DNA of 34,373 nt. It comes from CAMLHU01 sp049680185 (lineage in GTDB: Bacteria > Gemmatimonadota > Gemmatimonadetes > Gemmatimonadales > GWC2-71-9). The notes under the pieces were generated by a model, which was not told the origin of the DNA, searched no databases, and saw only the letters and a program-made list of their open reading frames with translations. The stretch lies in contig JBAUHI010000087.1 of NCBI GenBank assembly GCA_049680185.1, positions 1-34,373 on the forward strand, written 5' to 3'. Positions 22,969-30,379 of the stretch are shown here, piece by piece. How positions within the stretch are numbered: the first letter of the stretch is position 1; the number at the start of each line of letters is the position of its first letter. The position numbers were made by a program, and so were the translations under genes.

Positions 22969-25082
22969 TGTCGGCGTTCACTGTGGTGACCACGGATGGC
23001 GTGGCCGTCGTGACCCTCGATGTGCCGGGGCAGCCGGTCAACACCATCAACGCCCTGGTGCAGCGGGAGTTCGATGCACTGCTGCCCACCCTCGCGGCCG
23101 ATCCGTCGGTGCGCGCGGTGGTCCTCATCTCCGGCAAGCCCGACAACTTCATCGCCGGTGCGGACATCGACCAGTTCACCAAGCTCACCTCCGCCGATGA
23201 GGGCGCCGCGCTGAGCCGTGCCGGTCAGGAGATGGTCCAGCGGCTGCAGGACTTCCCGAAGCCATTCGTCGTCGCCATCCACGGCGCCTGCTTGGGCGGC
23301 GGACTCGAACTCTCGCTCGCCTGCACCTGGCGCGTCATCTCTGACCACCCCAAGACCCAGCTCGGCCTTCCCGAGACCTTGCTCGGTGTTCTGCCGGGCG
23401 CTGGTGGCTGTGAGCGTCTGCCCCGCCACATCGGACTGCAGGCCGCCCTCGACATCATCCTGGCCGGGAAGTCGGAGCGGGCGCAGAAGGCGTTCAAGCT
23501 GGGGCTGGCCGATGAACTCGTCCATCCGGCCATCCTGCGCGACGTCGCGATCGCGGCGGCACGACGGCTGATCGTGCGGGTGCCGCTTCGGGCGCCCCGG
23601 CCGGCCGGCGTGATGGCGTGGTTCCTCGACCGCACCAAGTGGGGCCGCGCGCTCGTATTCCGTGGGGCCCGGGCGCGGGTGTTGAAGAAGACCGGCGGCA
23701 ACTATCCGGCGCAGTTGCGTGCCATCGACGTCATCCGCACCGGGTACGATGAGGGACTGCCGGCAGGGTTCGCGGCCGAACACCAGGCGTTCGGCGAGTT
23801 GGCCGTCGGCGACGTTTCCCGGAACCTGGTGCGGCTCTTCTTTGCCGACACTGCACTCAAGAAGGACGACTTCGGCACCGGCGGCATCCGGCCCCGCGAG
23901 ATCCGGCGGCTCGGCGTCATCGGGTCGGGGTTCATGGGTGCCAGCATCGCGGGGACCGCGGTGAGCAACGCGGCGGTCGAGGTCCGGCTCAAGGACTCGG
24001 AACTGGCGCGGGTAGGGAAGGGGCTCAAGTCCGCGACCGGGATCCTCGACGAGCGGCTCAAGCGGCGCCGGATCAGCACGCCCGACTACCAGCGGCTCAC
24101 GGCGTTGCTTTCAGGCGCGGAGGACTTTCGCGGCTTTCGACACATGGACCTCGTCATCGAGGCGGTGTTCGAGGACCTGACGGTCAAGCGCCAGGTGCTG
24201 AAGGAGGTCGAGTCGGCTGCGCCCGACGCCATCTTCGCTACCAACACTTCGACCATCCCCATCGGCGACATCGCGGCGGAGGCGGCGCGTCCCGAGCGGG
24301 TCATCGGGATGCATTTCTTCTCGCCGGTCGACAAGATGCCGCTGCTCGAGGTCATCCCCTCCGCGAAGACCGGCCCCGAGGCGATCGCGACCGCCGTGGC
24401 GTTCGGGCGCCGGATGGGGAAGAAGGTCATCGTGGTGAAGGATCGGCCCGGTTTCTGGGTCAACCGGATCCTGACCCCGTACTTGAACGAAGCGGGGCGG
24501 CTGCTGCAGGAAGGGGCACGGATCCAGGAGCTGGACGCCGTGATGACGAAGTTCGGCTTCCCGGTGGGACCGGTGGCACTCATCGACGAGGTCGGCCTCG
24601 ACGTGGCGCAGAAGGCGGGGAAGGTGATGCACGCCGCGTTCGGCGAGCGGCTGGAGCCGTCCGAAGTCGTGGCGACGCTGATCGCCGACAAGCGGCTGGG
24701 GAAGAAGAACGGACGCGGTTTCTACGTGTATCACCAGGGCCACAAGACCGGGCCGGACGAGTCGGTGTATGACCTCATCGGCGTCCATCCGACGGCGAAG
24801 TACGCCGAGGATCTCCAGCGCCGCCTGATCTGTGCGATGCTCAACGAGGCGGCACTGGCCTTCGCCGATGGCGTGGTCCGCTCTCCCCGCGATGGCGACA
24901 TGGCGTCGGTCTACGGGATCGGCTTCCCGCCGTTCCGTGGCGGGCCGCTCCGGCTCATCGACACCTGGGGCGCCGCCAAGGTGGTGGAGATGCTCTCCGA
25001 TCTCGCGAGCCACGTCGGTCCGCGCTTCACGCCGGCACCGACCCTGGTGGAAATGGCCAAGTCAGGGAAGACGTACTACTAG
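22968..25082 (+). CDS. fadJ: Fatty-acid oxidation complex alpha subunit (enoyl-CoA hydratase / 3-hydroxyacyl-CoA dehydrogenase)
   Basis: A 704-residue bifunctional enzyme. The N-terminal crotonase domain (1-about 190) keeps the two catalytic glutamates, Glu114 (GGGLELS) and Glu136 (GLPET). The NAD-binding dehydrogenase domain begins at GSGFMG (319-324), with NTSTIPI and the catalytic His449 and Glu461 in GMHFFSPVDKMPLLEV. The C-terminal helical domain is complete. Length matches E. coli FadJ. Start ATG 22968 is coupled to fadI through TGATG. The TAG stop at 25080-25082 lies in the first unit of a heptad array, and a lower-GC insert follows. Confidence 0.95.
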   Translation: MSAFTVVTTDGVAVVTLDVPGQPVNTINALVQREFDALLPTLAADPSVRAVVLISGKPDNFIAGADIDQFTKLTSADEGAALSRAGQEMVQRLQDFPKPFVVAIHGACLGGGLELSLACTWRVISDHPKTQLGLPETLLGVLPGAGGCERLPRHIGLQAALDIILAGKSERAQKAFKLGLADELVHPAILRDVAIAAARRLIVRVPLRAPRPAGVMAWFLDRTKWGRALVFRGARARVLKKTGGNYPAQLRAIDVIRTGYDEGLPAGFAAEHQAFGELAVGDVSRNLVRLFFADTALKKDDFGTGGIRPREIRRLGVIGSGFMGASIAGTAVSNAAVEVRLKDSELARVGKGLKSATGILDERLKRRRISTPDYQRLTALLSGAEDFRGFRHMDLVIEAVFEDLTVKRQVLKEVESAAPDAIFATNTSTIPIGDIAAEAARPERVIGMHFFSPVDKMPLLEVIPSAKTGPEAIATAVAFGRRMGKKVIVVKDRPGFWVNRILTPYLNEAGRLLQEGARIQELDAVMTKFGFPVGPVALIDEVGLDVAQKAGKVMHAAFGERLEPSEVVATLIADKRLGKKNGRGFYVYHQGHKTGPDESVYDLIGVHPTAKYAEDLQRRLICAMLNEAALAFADGVVRSPRDGDMASVYGIGFPPFRGGPLRLIDTWGAAKVVEMLSDLASHVGPRFTPAPTLVEMAKSGKTYY

Positions 25083-25104
25083 GTGGCGGGTGGCGGGTCG
25101 ATGA
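25077..25104 (+). repeat. Heptad array after fadJ
   Basis: Units in phase: TACTAGG (contains the fadJ stop), TGGCGGG, TGGCGGG, TCGATGA. G-rich on the sense strand. It forms the left boundary of the two-gene insert and is mirrored by the array at 26085-26154. Confidence 0.78.
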
Positions 25105-25117
25105 GGAGAGGCCGCGA

Positions 25118-25828
25118 ATGAAAGACCAGTACTTCGGTGATGTGAACGATTACCGGAAGTACGGGTTGCTTCGTGCGCTCGAGTCTGTGACCGGCCTTTC
25201 GCTCGGAGTCTGCTGGCTTCTCACCTCCGATGACGGCGGCACAGACGGCGGGTTCACGGACTTCCTCCTCCAACCCGGTCAGTGGCGGCGATATGACCCG
25301 CCGCTCTATGACGAGCTACGCCGCCTTCTCGATCCTGGGACAAGGCGGTCCGTCCAGCATGTTCGGACCTGGTCATTGATTCCTGGGGCCCGGTACTACG
25401 AGGCAGGACTGGCAGATGGGTCTGGTCGCGAGCGCTATATTGACGGCGCGTTGGATGCGTTGCAGGAGTGTCCGGTCGTCTTTTTCGATCCGGATAATGG
25501 CGTTGAGGTTCCGAGTATCCGCTTCGGTGGCCGAGGCTCGTCGAAGTACATCTATTGGCAAGAAATGGAGCAGGCGTATCGACGGGGTCACACGTTGGTG
25601 GTGTATCAGCACTTCGCTCGCGAAAAACGGGAACAGCACATTGCAAGGCTTGCGGAGCAGTTCAGGCAACGCCTTCAGGCTCCGATGATCGCGTCATTCC
25701 GCACCCCTCGAGTGGTATTCTTTCTTGCGGTGCAGTCCGACCACATTGACAAGTTCGCCGGCCTCCATGAACGCGTTCGCGAGACCTGGGGCGACCAGAT
25801 CCGGCCCTGCCAGCATACTTGTGATTGA
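25118..25828 (+). CDS. Accessory hypothetical protein, FDPDNG-motif family
   Basis: A 236-residue soluble protein beginning MKDQYFGDVNDYRKYGLLR, an opening that resembles a scattered family of uncharacterised accessory proteins. Other fixed-looking motifs are GVCWLLTSDDG (35-45 region), PGARYYE, VVFFDPDNGVEVPS (near 115) and SSKYIYWQE. The DPDNG loop after a hydrophobic strand recalls motif IV (DPPY) of N-methyltransferases, but no glycine-rich SAM loop is evident, so this is speculative. GAGGAGAGG precedes the ATG by about six bases. Base composition is lower than the neighbours: a hand count of 25501-25560 gives 34/60 G+C against 47/60 in fadJ at 24361-24420. It is probably horizontally acquired. 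It is followed by a small gene after 15 bp. Confidence 0.82.
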   Translation: MKDQYFGDVNDYRKYGLLRALESVTGLSLGVCWLLTSDDGGTDGGFTDFLLQPGQWRRYDPPLYDELRRLLDPGTRRSVQHVRTWSLIPGARYYEAGLADGSGRERYIDGALDALQECPVVFFDPDNGVEVPSIRFGGRGSSKYIYWQEMEQAYRRGHTLVVYQHFAREKREQHIARLAEQFRQRLQAPMIASFRTPRVVFFLAVQSDHIDKFAGLHERVRETWGDQIRPCQHTCD

Positions 25829-25843
25829 GCCTGGGGCGTTGTA

Positions 25844-26062
25844 ATGACCGATGCGATCGATATTGTGCTCTGGATTTGGTTCCGTGGCGTGGTCTGTAGC
25901 CTGCGAGGTCACCCTCTGACGAGGGTGCACCGGAAGTACCTGACGAAGAATGATGGGCGGTCGTTCGAAACGAGCTGGCGAGCCTGTTGGTGTGGCGCGA
26001 GCCTGACAGAAAAATCCAGGCGATCAGTAGGCCTGGGTGGTGCCGAGCAGGCCAGCGACTGA
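25844..26062 (+). CDS. Small putative zinc-binding protein in the insert
   Basis: A 72-residue protein with a hydrophobic aromatic start (IVLWIWFRGVV) and possible metal ligands Cys18, His23, Cys48 and Cys50 in the arrangement C-x4-H ... C-x-C-G, as in small phage or accessory zinc-ribbon proteins. No family was recognised. Composition is also low (hand count 34/60 G+C in 25861-25920). It starts at ATG 25844, 15 bp after the preceding stop, and probably shares its transcript. It may be an accessory partner of that protein. Confidence 0.55.
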   Translation: MTDAIDIVLWIWFRGVVCSLRGHPLTRVHRKYLTKNDGRSFETSWRACWCGASLTEKSRRSVGLGGAEQASD

Positions 26063-26084
26063 ATGCCGGTCACGCAACGCTTGG

Positions 26085-26154
26085 CCCGTCACTCGCCACC
26101 CCCCACCAGTTACTCCCCACCCGCCACCCGCCACCTGCTTCCCGCCACCTACTC
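26085..26154 (-). repeat. Ten-unit heptad array after rho
   Basis: Ten 7-bp units without indel. On the minus strand from the rho end: GAGTAGG (contains the rho stop), TGGCGGG, AAGCAGG, TGGCGGG (twice), TGGGGAG, TAACTGG, TGGGGGG, TGGCGAG, TGACGGG. On the plus strand this is a C-rich tract of about 70 nt downstream of the two-gene insert. It mirrors the fadJ array. Confidence 0.85.
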
Positions 26155-27333
26155 TCCGACCCCCAGGGCCTTCGCCAGTGCGGCGTCATCGCTGCTGCGG
26201 CGGAGTAATTCCAGGAACAGCTGGCTGGCCGGGACCGGTTGCATATCGGCCAGGCGCTTGCGGAGCGCCCGGGCCACCTCGAGCTCCCGCGGCGAGAGCA
26301 GCAGCTCCTCCCGCCGCGTCCCGCTCGCTGTCACGTCGATGGACGGAAAGAGCCGACGTTCGGCGAGCTCCCTGCTCAGCGTCACCTCGCAGTTGCCGGT
26401 CCCCTTGAACTCCTCGAAGATCACCTGGTCCATCTTGCTGCCGGTGTCGATCAGCGAGGTCGCCACGATCGTGAGCGACCCGGCATCGGTGGTCGCGCGG
26501 GCACTCCCCAGCAGCCGCTTCGGTCGCTCGAGCGCGCCGGCACCGAGTCCGCCGGACATCGTCCGTCCACCACTCTTCGTTTCGACCGCGTTGAAGGCCC
26601 GCGCCAGACGCGTGATCGAATCGAGGACGATCACCACGTGCTCACCGAGCTCGACCAGCCGTCGAGCGCGTTCGATGGTGAGCTCGGCCAATCCCACGTG
26701 CTCCTCGGCGGGACGGTCGAAACTCGACGCCACGACCTCGCCCACGCCGGCCGATTCCATCTCGGTCACTTCTTCCGGCCGTTCATCCACCAACAACACC
26801 AGGATCCGGCACTCGGGATGATTGGCCTTGATCCCCTCGGCCACGGCGGTGAGCACCGTCGTCTTCCCCGCCTTGGCGGGCGCCACGATCGTCGCACGCT
26901 GGCCCCGGCCGAACGGCGCGATCAGGTCGATGGCGCGGCCGGTAAGGTCGGGCTGGCCACTCACCCGGCGACCACACGCCAGCCGCAGCCGCGCGCGGGG
27001 GTGGACCGCGGTGAGTCGCTCGAACGCCGGGCGATCACCGATCGTGGCCGCAGGCCGGTCGAATATCGTCGTCACGTCGGCGAGCGGCCCGGGGCGGCCC
27101 CGTTCGCCTCGACCGATCTCCCCGATGATCTCGTCGCCGGCGCGGAGACCGGCCGAGCGCATCAGGCGGACCGGCACCTTCACGTCGGCGGGGTCAGGGA
27201 GATACCCGGTCTCACGGCGGCGGAGCACGCCGGCGCCGTCGGACAGGAGTTCAAGGACGCCGGTAACTGGCATCGGTGCCTGCGGTGGAAGGATCGTGGG
27301 GCCGGTCGGGAGGTCGTTGGAAGCTAATGCCAT
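26149..27333 (-). CDS. rho: Transcription termination factor Rho
   Basis: A 394-residue RNA-dependent ATPase/translocase that ends transcription. It has the cold-shock RNA-binding domain (about 22-75; GVLELL, GYLPDPADV), Walker A APAKAGKTT (151-159, Lys157), DERPEEVTEM (183-192), Walker B IVLDS (Asp238), the Q-loop/R-loop region (SGGLGAGALERPKRLLGSAR, 260-279) and EEFKGTGN. It lacks the N-terminal helix bundle of E. coli Rho (419 residues), and Walker A reads APAKAGKT instead of the usual PPKAGKT. Whether it is the housekeeping Rho or a second copy cannot be decided here. The ATG start at 27333 is divergent from the proline dehydrogenase gene. Confidence 0.93.
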   Translation of the reverse strand: MALASNDLPTGPTILPPQAPMPVTGVLELLSDGAGVLRRRETGYLPDPADVKVPVRLMRSAGLRAGDEIIGEIGRGERGRPGPLADVTTIFDRPAATIGDRPAFERLTAVHPRARLRLACGRRVSGQPDLTGRAIDLIAPFGRGQRATIVAPAKAGKTTVLTAVAEGIKANHPECRILVLLVDERPEEVTEMESAGVGEVVASSFDRPAEEHVGLAELTIERARRLVELGEHVVIVLDSITRLARAFNAVETKSGGRTMSGGLGAGALERPKRLLGSARATTDAGSLTIVATSLIDTGSKMDQVIFEEFKGTGNCEVTLSRELAERRLFPSIDVTASGTRREELLLSPRELEVARALRKRLADMQPVPASQLFLELLRRSSDDAALAKALGVGE

Positions 27334-27351
27334 TCACGCAGTCCGTTCGGC

Positions 27352-27380
27352 TTGTCGGCGCGGAAGGCTGGCGCTAGCTT
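27352..27380 (+). promoter_or_regulatory. Candidate promoter of the proline dehydrogenase operon
   Basis: TTGTCG (27352-27357), 17 bp, TAGCTT (27375-27380), about 48 bp before the start. The -35 matches four of six TTGACA positions, and the -10 is of the TAnCTT type. It lies in the 95-bp gap shared with divergent rho. Confidence 0.5.
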
Positions 27381-27428
27381 GGGTTCGCTCGAGGGCGACC
27401 TGGCCCATTCTCGCAGAGATCCATTGCC

Positions 27429-28361
27429 ATGATGCGTTCGACACTCCTCTGGCTGTCCCAACGGCAGGGGATCTTCAACTTCGTTCGTTCCAATCGACTG
27501 GCCCGGAAGTTCGCGTCCCGCTTCGTGGCCGGCGAGACCGTGGACACCGCCGTGGCGGCGGTCCGAGACCTCAACGGCAACGGCATCACGGCGTCGCTCG
27601 ACCTCCTGGGCGAAAGTGTTTCGCGGGCGGATGAGGCCGATCACGCGCGCGACGCATACCTCGGCATGCTCGATCGCATCGCCGGTACCGGTGTGCGCGC
27701 GAACGTCTCGGTCAAGCTGACCCAGATGGGGCTCGATATCTCGCCCGAGGTGTGCCGCGCCAACATGCGCGCCATCCTCGACAAGGCCAAGGCGCTCGAC
27801 TCCTTCGTCCGGCTCGACATGGAAGGCTCGGCCTACACTGACCGCACCTTGTCGTTCTTCTACGACCAGATCCACCCGGACTACGGGACTCGCTGCGGCG
27901 TCGTCATCCAGGCGATGCTTCGCCGCTCGCCAGCGGACATCGAGAAGCTGATCCGACTGCGGGCACGTGTCCGGATCTGCAAGGGCGCCTATCTCGAACC
28001 GCCCGACGTGGCGTTCCCCGACAAGAAGGACGTCGATGCGCAGTACGTGGCGCTGATGGAACGGTTGATGACCGACGGGAACTACCCGGGCATCGCCTCC
28101 CACGACGAGACGATCATCGAGCATGCCAAGACGTTCGCACGCGCCAAGGGCATCGCGCCGGAGCGGTTCGAATTCCAGATGCTCTACGGCGTGCGGCGCG
28201 ATCTCCAGCTCCGCCTCCGCCAGGAAGGCTGGAACCTGCGTGTCTACATCCCCTTCGGTACCCAGTGGTATCCCTACCTGATGCGCCGGCTCGCGGAGCG
28301 GCCCGCCAACATCGCGTTCATCCTCGGGAACGTGATCCGGGAGACCCTTCCGGGCCGGTGA
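27429..28361 (+). CDS. putA: Proline dehydrogenase
   Basis: A 310-residue monofunctional FAD enzyme (PRODH) that oxidises L-proline to pyrroline-5-carboxylate and donates electrons to the quinone pool. Lys96 (VSVKLTQ), the LDMEGS block (129-134), RICKGAY (182-188), YGVR (253-256) and the substrate-carboxylate pair Arg286-Arg287 (YPYLMRRLAER) are visible. Length matches the Thermus/Deinococcus monofunctional type, about 307, rather than bifunctional PutA. The partner pyrroline-5-carboxylate dehydrogenase is not in the window. The start is ATG 27429 or the adjacent ATG 27432. It overlaps the next gene by GTGA. Confidence 0.93.
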   Translation: MMRSTLLWLSQRQGIFNFVRSNRLARKFASRFVAGETVDTAVAAVRDLNGNGITASLDLLGESVSRADEADHARDAYLGMLDRIAGTGVRANVSVKLTQMGLDISPEVCRANMRAILDKAKALDSFVRLDMEGSAYTDRTLSFFYDQIHPDYGTRCGVVIQAMLRRSPADIEKLIRLRARVRICKGAYLEPPDVAFPDKKDVDAQYVALMERLMTDGNYPGIASHDETIIEHAKTFARAKGIAPERFEFQMLYGVRRDLQLRLRQEGWNLRVYIPFGTQWYPYLMRRLAERPANIAFILGNVIRETLPGR

Positions 28362-28672
28362 GCGAGGCCACCCTTGGCGGCTACATGGCCACCCACGGCC
28401 GAGCCGCTGCCTTCGGCGGCAGCGATGGGCAGGCCTATTCCGTGGGCATATGGACCGATGAGGCCCCGGACGCGCGCGGGCGCTTTGGTGCCGCGCTCGT
28501 CTTCGTGCGCTGGGACTCCGCCGGCGAACGTCCCGTCGGACACGTCGAGACCGAGTACCTGGCGTGGGGCCCGACCGCGGCAGAGGCGGAGGAACGCCTC
28601 AAGGTGCTGTCGCTGTTCGACGTCAAGCAGGCGCTCGACGAGGCCATCGCCGCCCGCCCCGAGGGATGGTGA
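28358..28672 (+). CDS. Small hypothetical protein between proline dehydrogenase and RsgA
   Basis: A 104-residue soluble protein with no recognised family. GTG 28358 overlaps the proline dehydrogenase stop (GTGA); ATG 28385 is an alternative start. The body looks like one compact alpha/beta domain (YSVGIWTDEAP, AALVFVRWDS, VGHVETEYLAWG) with a C-terminal helix (VKQALDEAIAARPEG). No signal peptide. The 7-bp overlap with rsgA suggests it is translated as part of that operon. Function unknown. Confidence 0.7.
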   Translation: MSEATLGGYMATHGRAAAFGGSDGQAYSVGIWTDEAPDARGRFGAALVFVRWDSAGERPVGHVETEYLAWGPTAAEAEERLKVLSLFDVKQALDEAIAARPEGW

Positions 28673-29574
28673 GCAGGGTCGGCGTCGTGCTCGAACGGGA
28701 CGGGGCGCAGTACCGCGTGCTGCTCGCCGATGGTGTCGAGGTCCGGGCGGTGCTTCGCGGCAAACTCAAGCGGGAAACGCCGCAGGTCGTCGTGGGCGAT
28801 CGCATCCATCTCGAGGACGAGGTCCAGGGTGAGCTGTTCGGCATTTCCGCCGTCGAGCCCCGCCGCAGCATCCTGGAGCGACGTGTGCCCCTCGGCCGCG
28901 GGGCCCGGCCGGTCGTCGCCAACGTCGATCGCGTCATCGTCGTCACCGCCAGTATCGACCCGGCACCGATCCCCTCCCTCCTCGATCGACTCCTGGTGGT
29001 GGCGGAGGTCAACGAGATCCCGGCGGTCCTTGTGGTCAACAAGGCCGACCTCGATCCCGGCACGGCACTGATCGGCCGCTACCGCGAGGTCGGCTACAGC
29101 GTCGTCGCCACCAGCGTGCGGACCGGTGCCGGGATCGGAGAGATCTCCGCCATCCTGGCCCACGGGCGCTCAGTGGTCACCGGCCCCTCGGGCGCCGGCA
29201 AGTCGAGCCTCCTCAATGCCATCGGCACCGGATTCACGCTCCGCACCGGTGCCATCAGTGAAAAGGGCCGGCGCGGCCGCCAGACCACCGTCGGTGCCGT
29301 GATGGTCCCCTTCGGCACCGACGCCTTTCTGGTGGACACGCCGGGCTTCAGCGAAGTGGGTCTCTGGGGGGTGGAGCCGCGGGAGCTTGCCGCGTGCTTT
29401 CCCGAGTTCAGGCCGCTGTTGGGCCAGTGTCGTTTCGCGGACTGCCGCCACGTGCACGAACCGGGGTGCAAGATCATCGCCGCCGCGGAGGCGGGCGCCA
29501 TCCACGCCGATCGACTGGCGAGCTACCGGCTGCTCCTGGCGGAGACCGTGGCGGAGCCGGCGGATTGGGAGTAG
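28666..29574 (+). CDS. rsgA: Ribosome small subunit-dependent GTPase A
   Basis: A 302-residue circularly permuted GTPase that checks late 30S subunit assembly. An N-terminal OB-fold (about 1-70) is followed by G4 NKAD (125-128), then G1 GPSGAGKS (173-180) and G3 DTPG (224-227); the G4-G1-G3 order is diagnostic. The zinc knuckle is Cys255, Cys260, His262 and Cys268. ATG 28666 has GAGG just upstream, and GTG 28669 is an alternative giving a GTGA overlap. It ends 7 bp before the convergent MazG-like gene. Confidence 0.95.
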   Translation: MVSRVGVVLERDGAQYRVLLADGVEVRAVLRGKLKRETPQVVVGDRIHLEDEVQGELFGISAVEPRRSILERRVPLGRGARPVVANVDRVIVVTASIDPAPIPSLLDRLLVVAEVNEIPAVLVVNKADLDPGTALIGRYREVGYSVVATSVRTGAGIGEISAILAHGRSVVTGPSGAGKSSLLNAIGTGFTLRTGAISEKGRRGRQTTVGAVMVPFGTDAFLVDTPGFSEVGLWGVEPRELAACFPEFRPLLGQCRFADCRHVHEPGCKIIAAAEAGAIHADRLASYRLLLAETVAEPADWE

Positions 29575-29581
29575 GAAAGGG

Positions 29582-29905
29582 TCAGGCGGAGGGTTTGCGG
29601 GTCCAGCGGTCGCGGTCGCGCTGTTCCACCTTCTGCATCATCCGGGCAAAGGCGTCGTCCAGGTCGATCCCTTCCCGGTTGGCCAGGCAGATGAGCACGA
29701 AGAGGATGTCGGCCAGCTCGAGAGGCAGGTCGCCAGCGGGCTCGTCGCGTTTCTTGGTCTTCTGGCCATACCGGTGGTTGAGTTCGCGGGCCAGCTCACC
29801 GACCTCTTCGGTGAGCCGGGCCAGGTTGGTCAGCGGGTCGAAATACCCTTCCTCGAATTGCGCGATCCACGTGTCGACCCTCGCCTGCGCCTCACGCAAC
29901 GGCAT
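29582..29905 (-). CDS. MazG-like nucleotide pyrophosphohydrolase
   Basis: A 107-residue all-alpha NTP-PPase domain protein. The metal-binding pattern EExxE (Glu33, Glu34, Glu37) followed by ExxD (Glu63, Asp66) is intact. Such small single-domain members hydrolyse (d)NTPs to monophosphates and pyrophosphate, often for housecleaning; the substrate is not readable. It lies 10 bp after the stop of the small exported protein and is likely co-transcribed with it. Confidence 0.88.
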   Translation of the reverse strand: MPLREAQARVDTWIAQFEEGYFDPLTNLARLTEEVGELARELNHRYGQKTKKRDEPAGDLPLELADILFVLICLANREGIDLDDAFARMMQKVEQRDRDRWTRKPSA

Positions 29906-29915
29906 CGCGGGTCCG

Positions 29916-30248
29916 TCAGTCCGGGGACTGGGCGGCGCGGTAGGCCTGCAACCGGGTCGCGAAGTCCTTCGGAATGGTGCCCAGGACCGAACCTAACGGC
30001 GAGACGAAGATCTCGACCTGCTTCATTCCCGGGACCTTGGTGGGGCCGTAGCTGAACACCCAGGCCTTCGGCGCCCCGGGCAGGGTCGGGATCCCCTCGG
30101 TCGCAAAGCGCGTCGCTTGGGCGCCGAGCTCCAGCGGTTGGGGGCCCACGATCTTACCCTGCGCCAGGTAGGCGACGCCGTACGAGCCGGCGGCGGCCAT
30201 GCCGGAGAGCAGGAGCAGGGTCAGGAACAGCTTCATCAGCTTCGCCAT
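29916..30248 (-). CDS. Small membrane-anchored or exported hypothetical protein
   Basis: A 110-residue protein with an N-terminal hydrophobic helix (about residues 4-22, MKLFLTLLLLSGMAAAGS) that is either an uncleaved anchor or a signal peptide. The rest is soluble, with short strands (AWVFSYGPT, QVEIFVSPLG). No family recognised. It starts at ATG 30248, with a sigma-70-like promoter about 30 bp upstream, and leads the two-gene unit with the MazG-like gene. Confidence 0.7.
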   Translation of the reverse strand: MAKLMKLFLTLLLLSGMAAAGSYGVAYLAQGKIVGPQPLELGAQATRFATEGIPTLPGAPKAWVFSYGPTKVPGMKQVEIFVSPLGSVLGTIPKDFATRLQAYRAAQSPD

Positions 30249-30277
30249 CGACGCGCATCCGGGGTCAGGGTGGCACC

Positions 30278-30306
30278 ATTATCGCTTTTCCGGCCCCGGC
30301 GCACAA
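30278..30306 (-). promoter_or_regulatory. Candidate promoter of the small exported protein/MazG unit
   Basis: On the minus strand TTGTGC (30301-30306), 17 bp, GATAAT (30278-30283). The -10 matches five of six TATAAT positions, the best classical -10 in the window. The transcript leader would be about 23 nt. Confidence 0.5.
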
Positions 30307-30333
30307 CACCCTACCGACCGGAGCATCGCAGGT

Positions 30334-30339
30334 TACCTT
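30334..30339 (+). promoter_or_regulatory. Possible -10 element for the small helical protein gene
   Basis: TACCTT about 41 bp before ATG 30380, the same hexamer as the HNH gene promoter. No clear -35 at the expected distance. Confidence 0.3.
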
Positions 30340-30379
30340 CTCCGTGCCGCCCTCTTCCACCGACCGGTGTCCCAAAACC

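Noticed and set aside
25077..26154. Classical insertion sequence or integron cassette
   Set aside because: No transposase, integrase, attC-like site or target-site duplication was found; only heptad arrays bound the segment.
26239..27327. 362-codon plus-strand frame opposite rho
   Set aside because: Rho is clear on the other strand; this frame has no recognisable domain.
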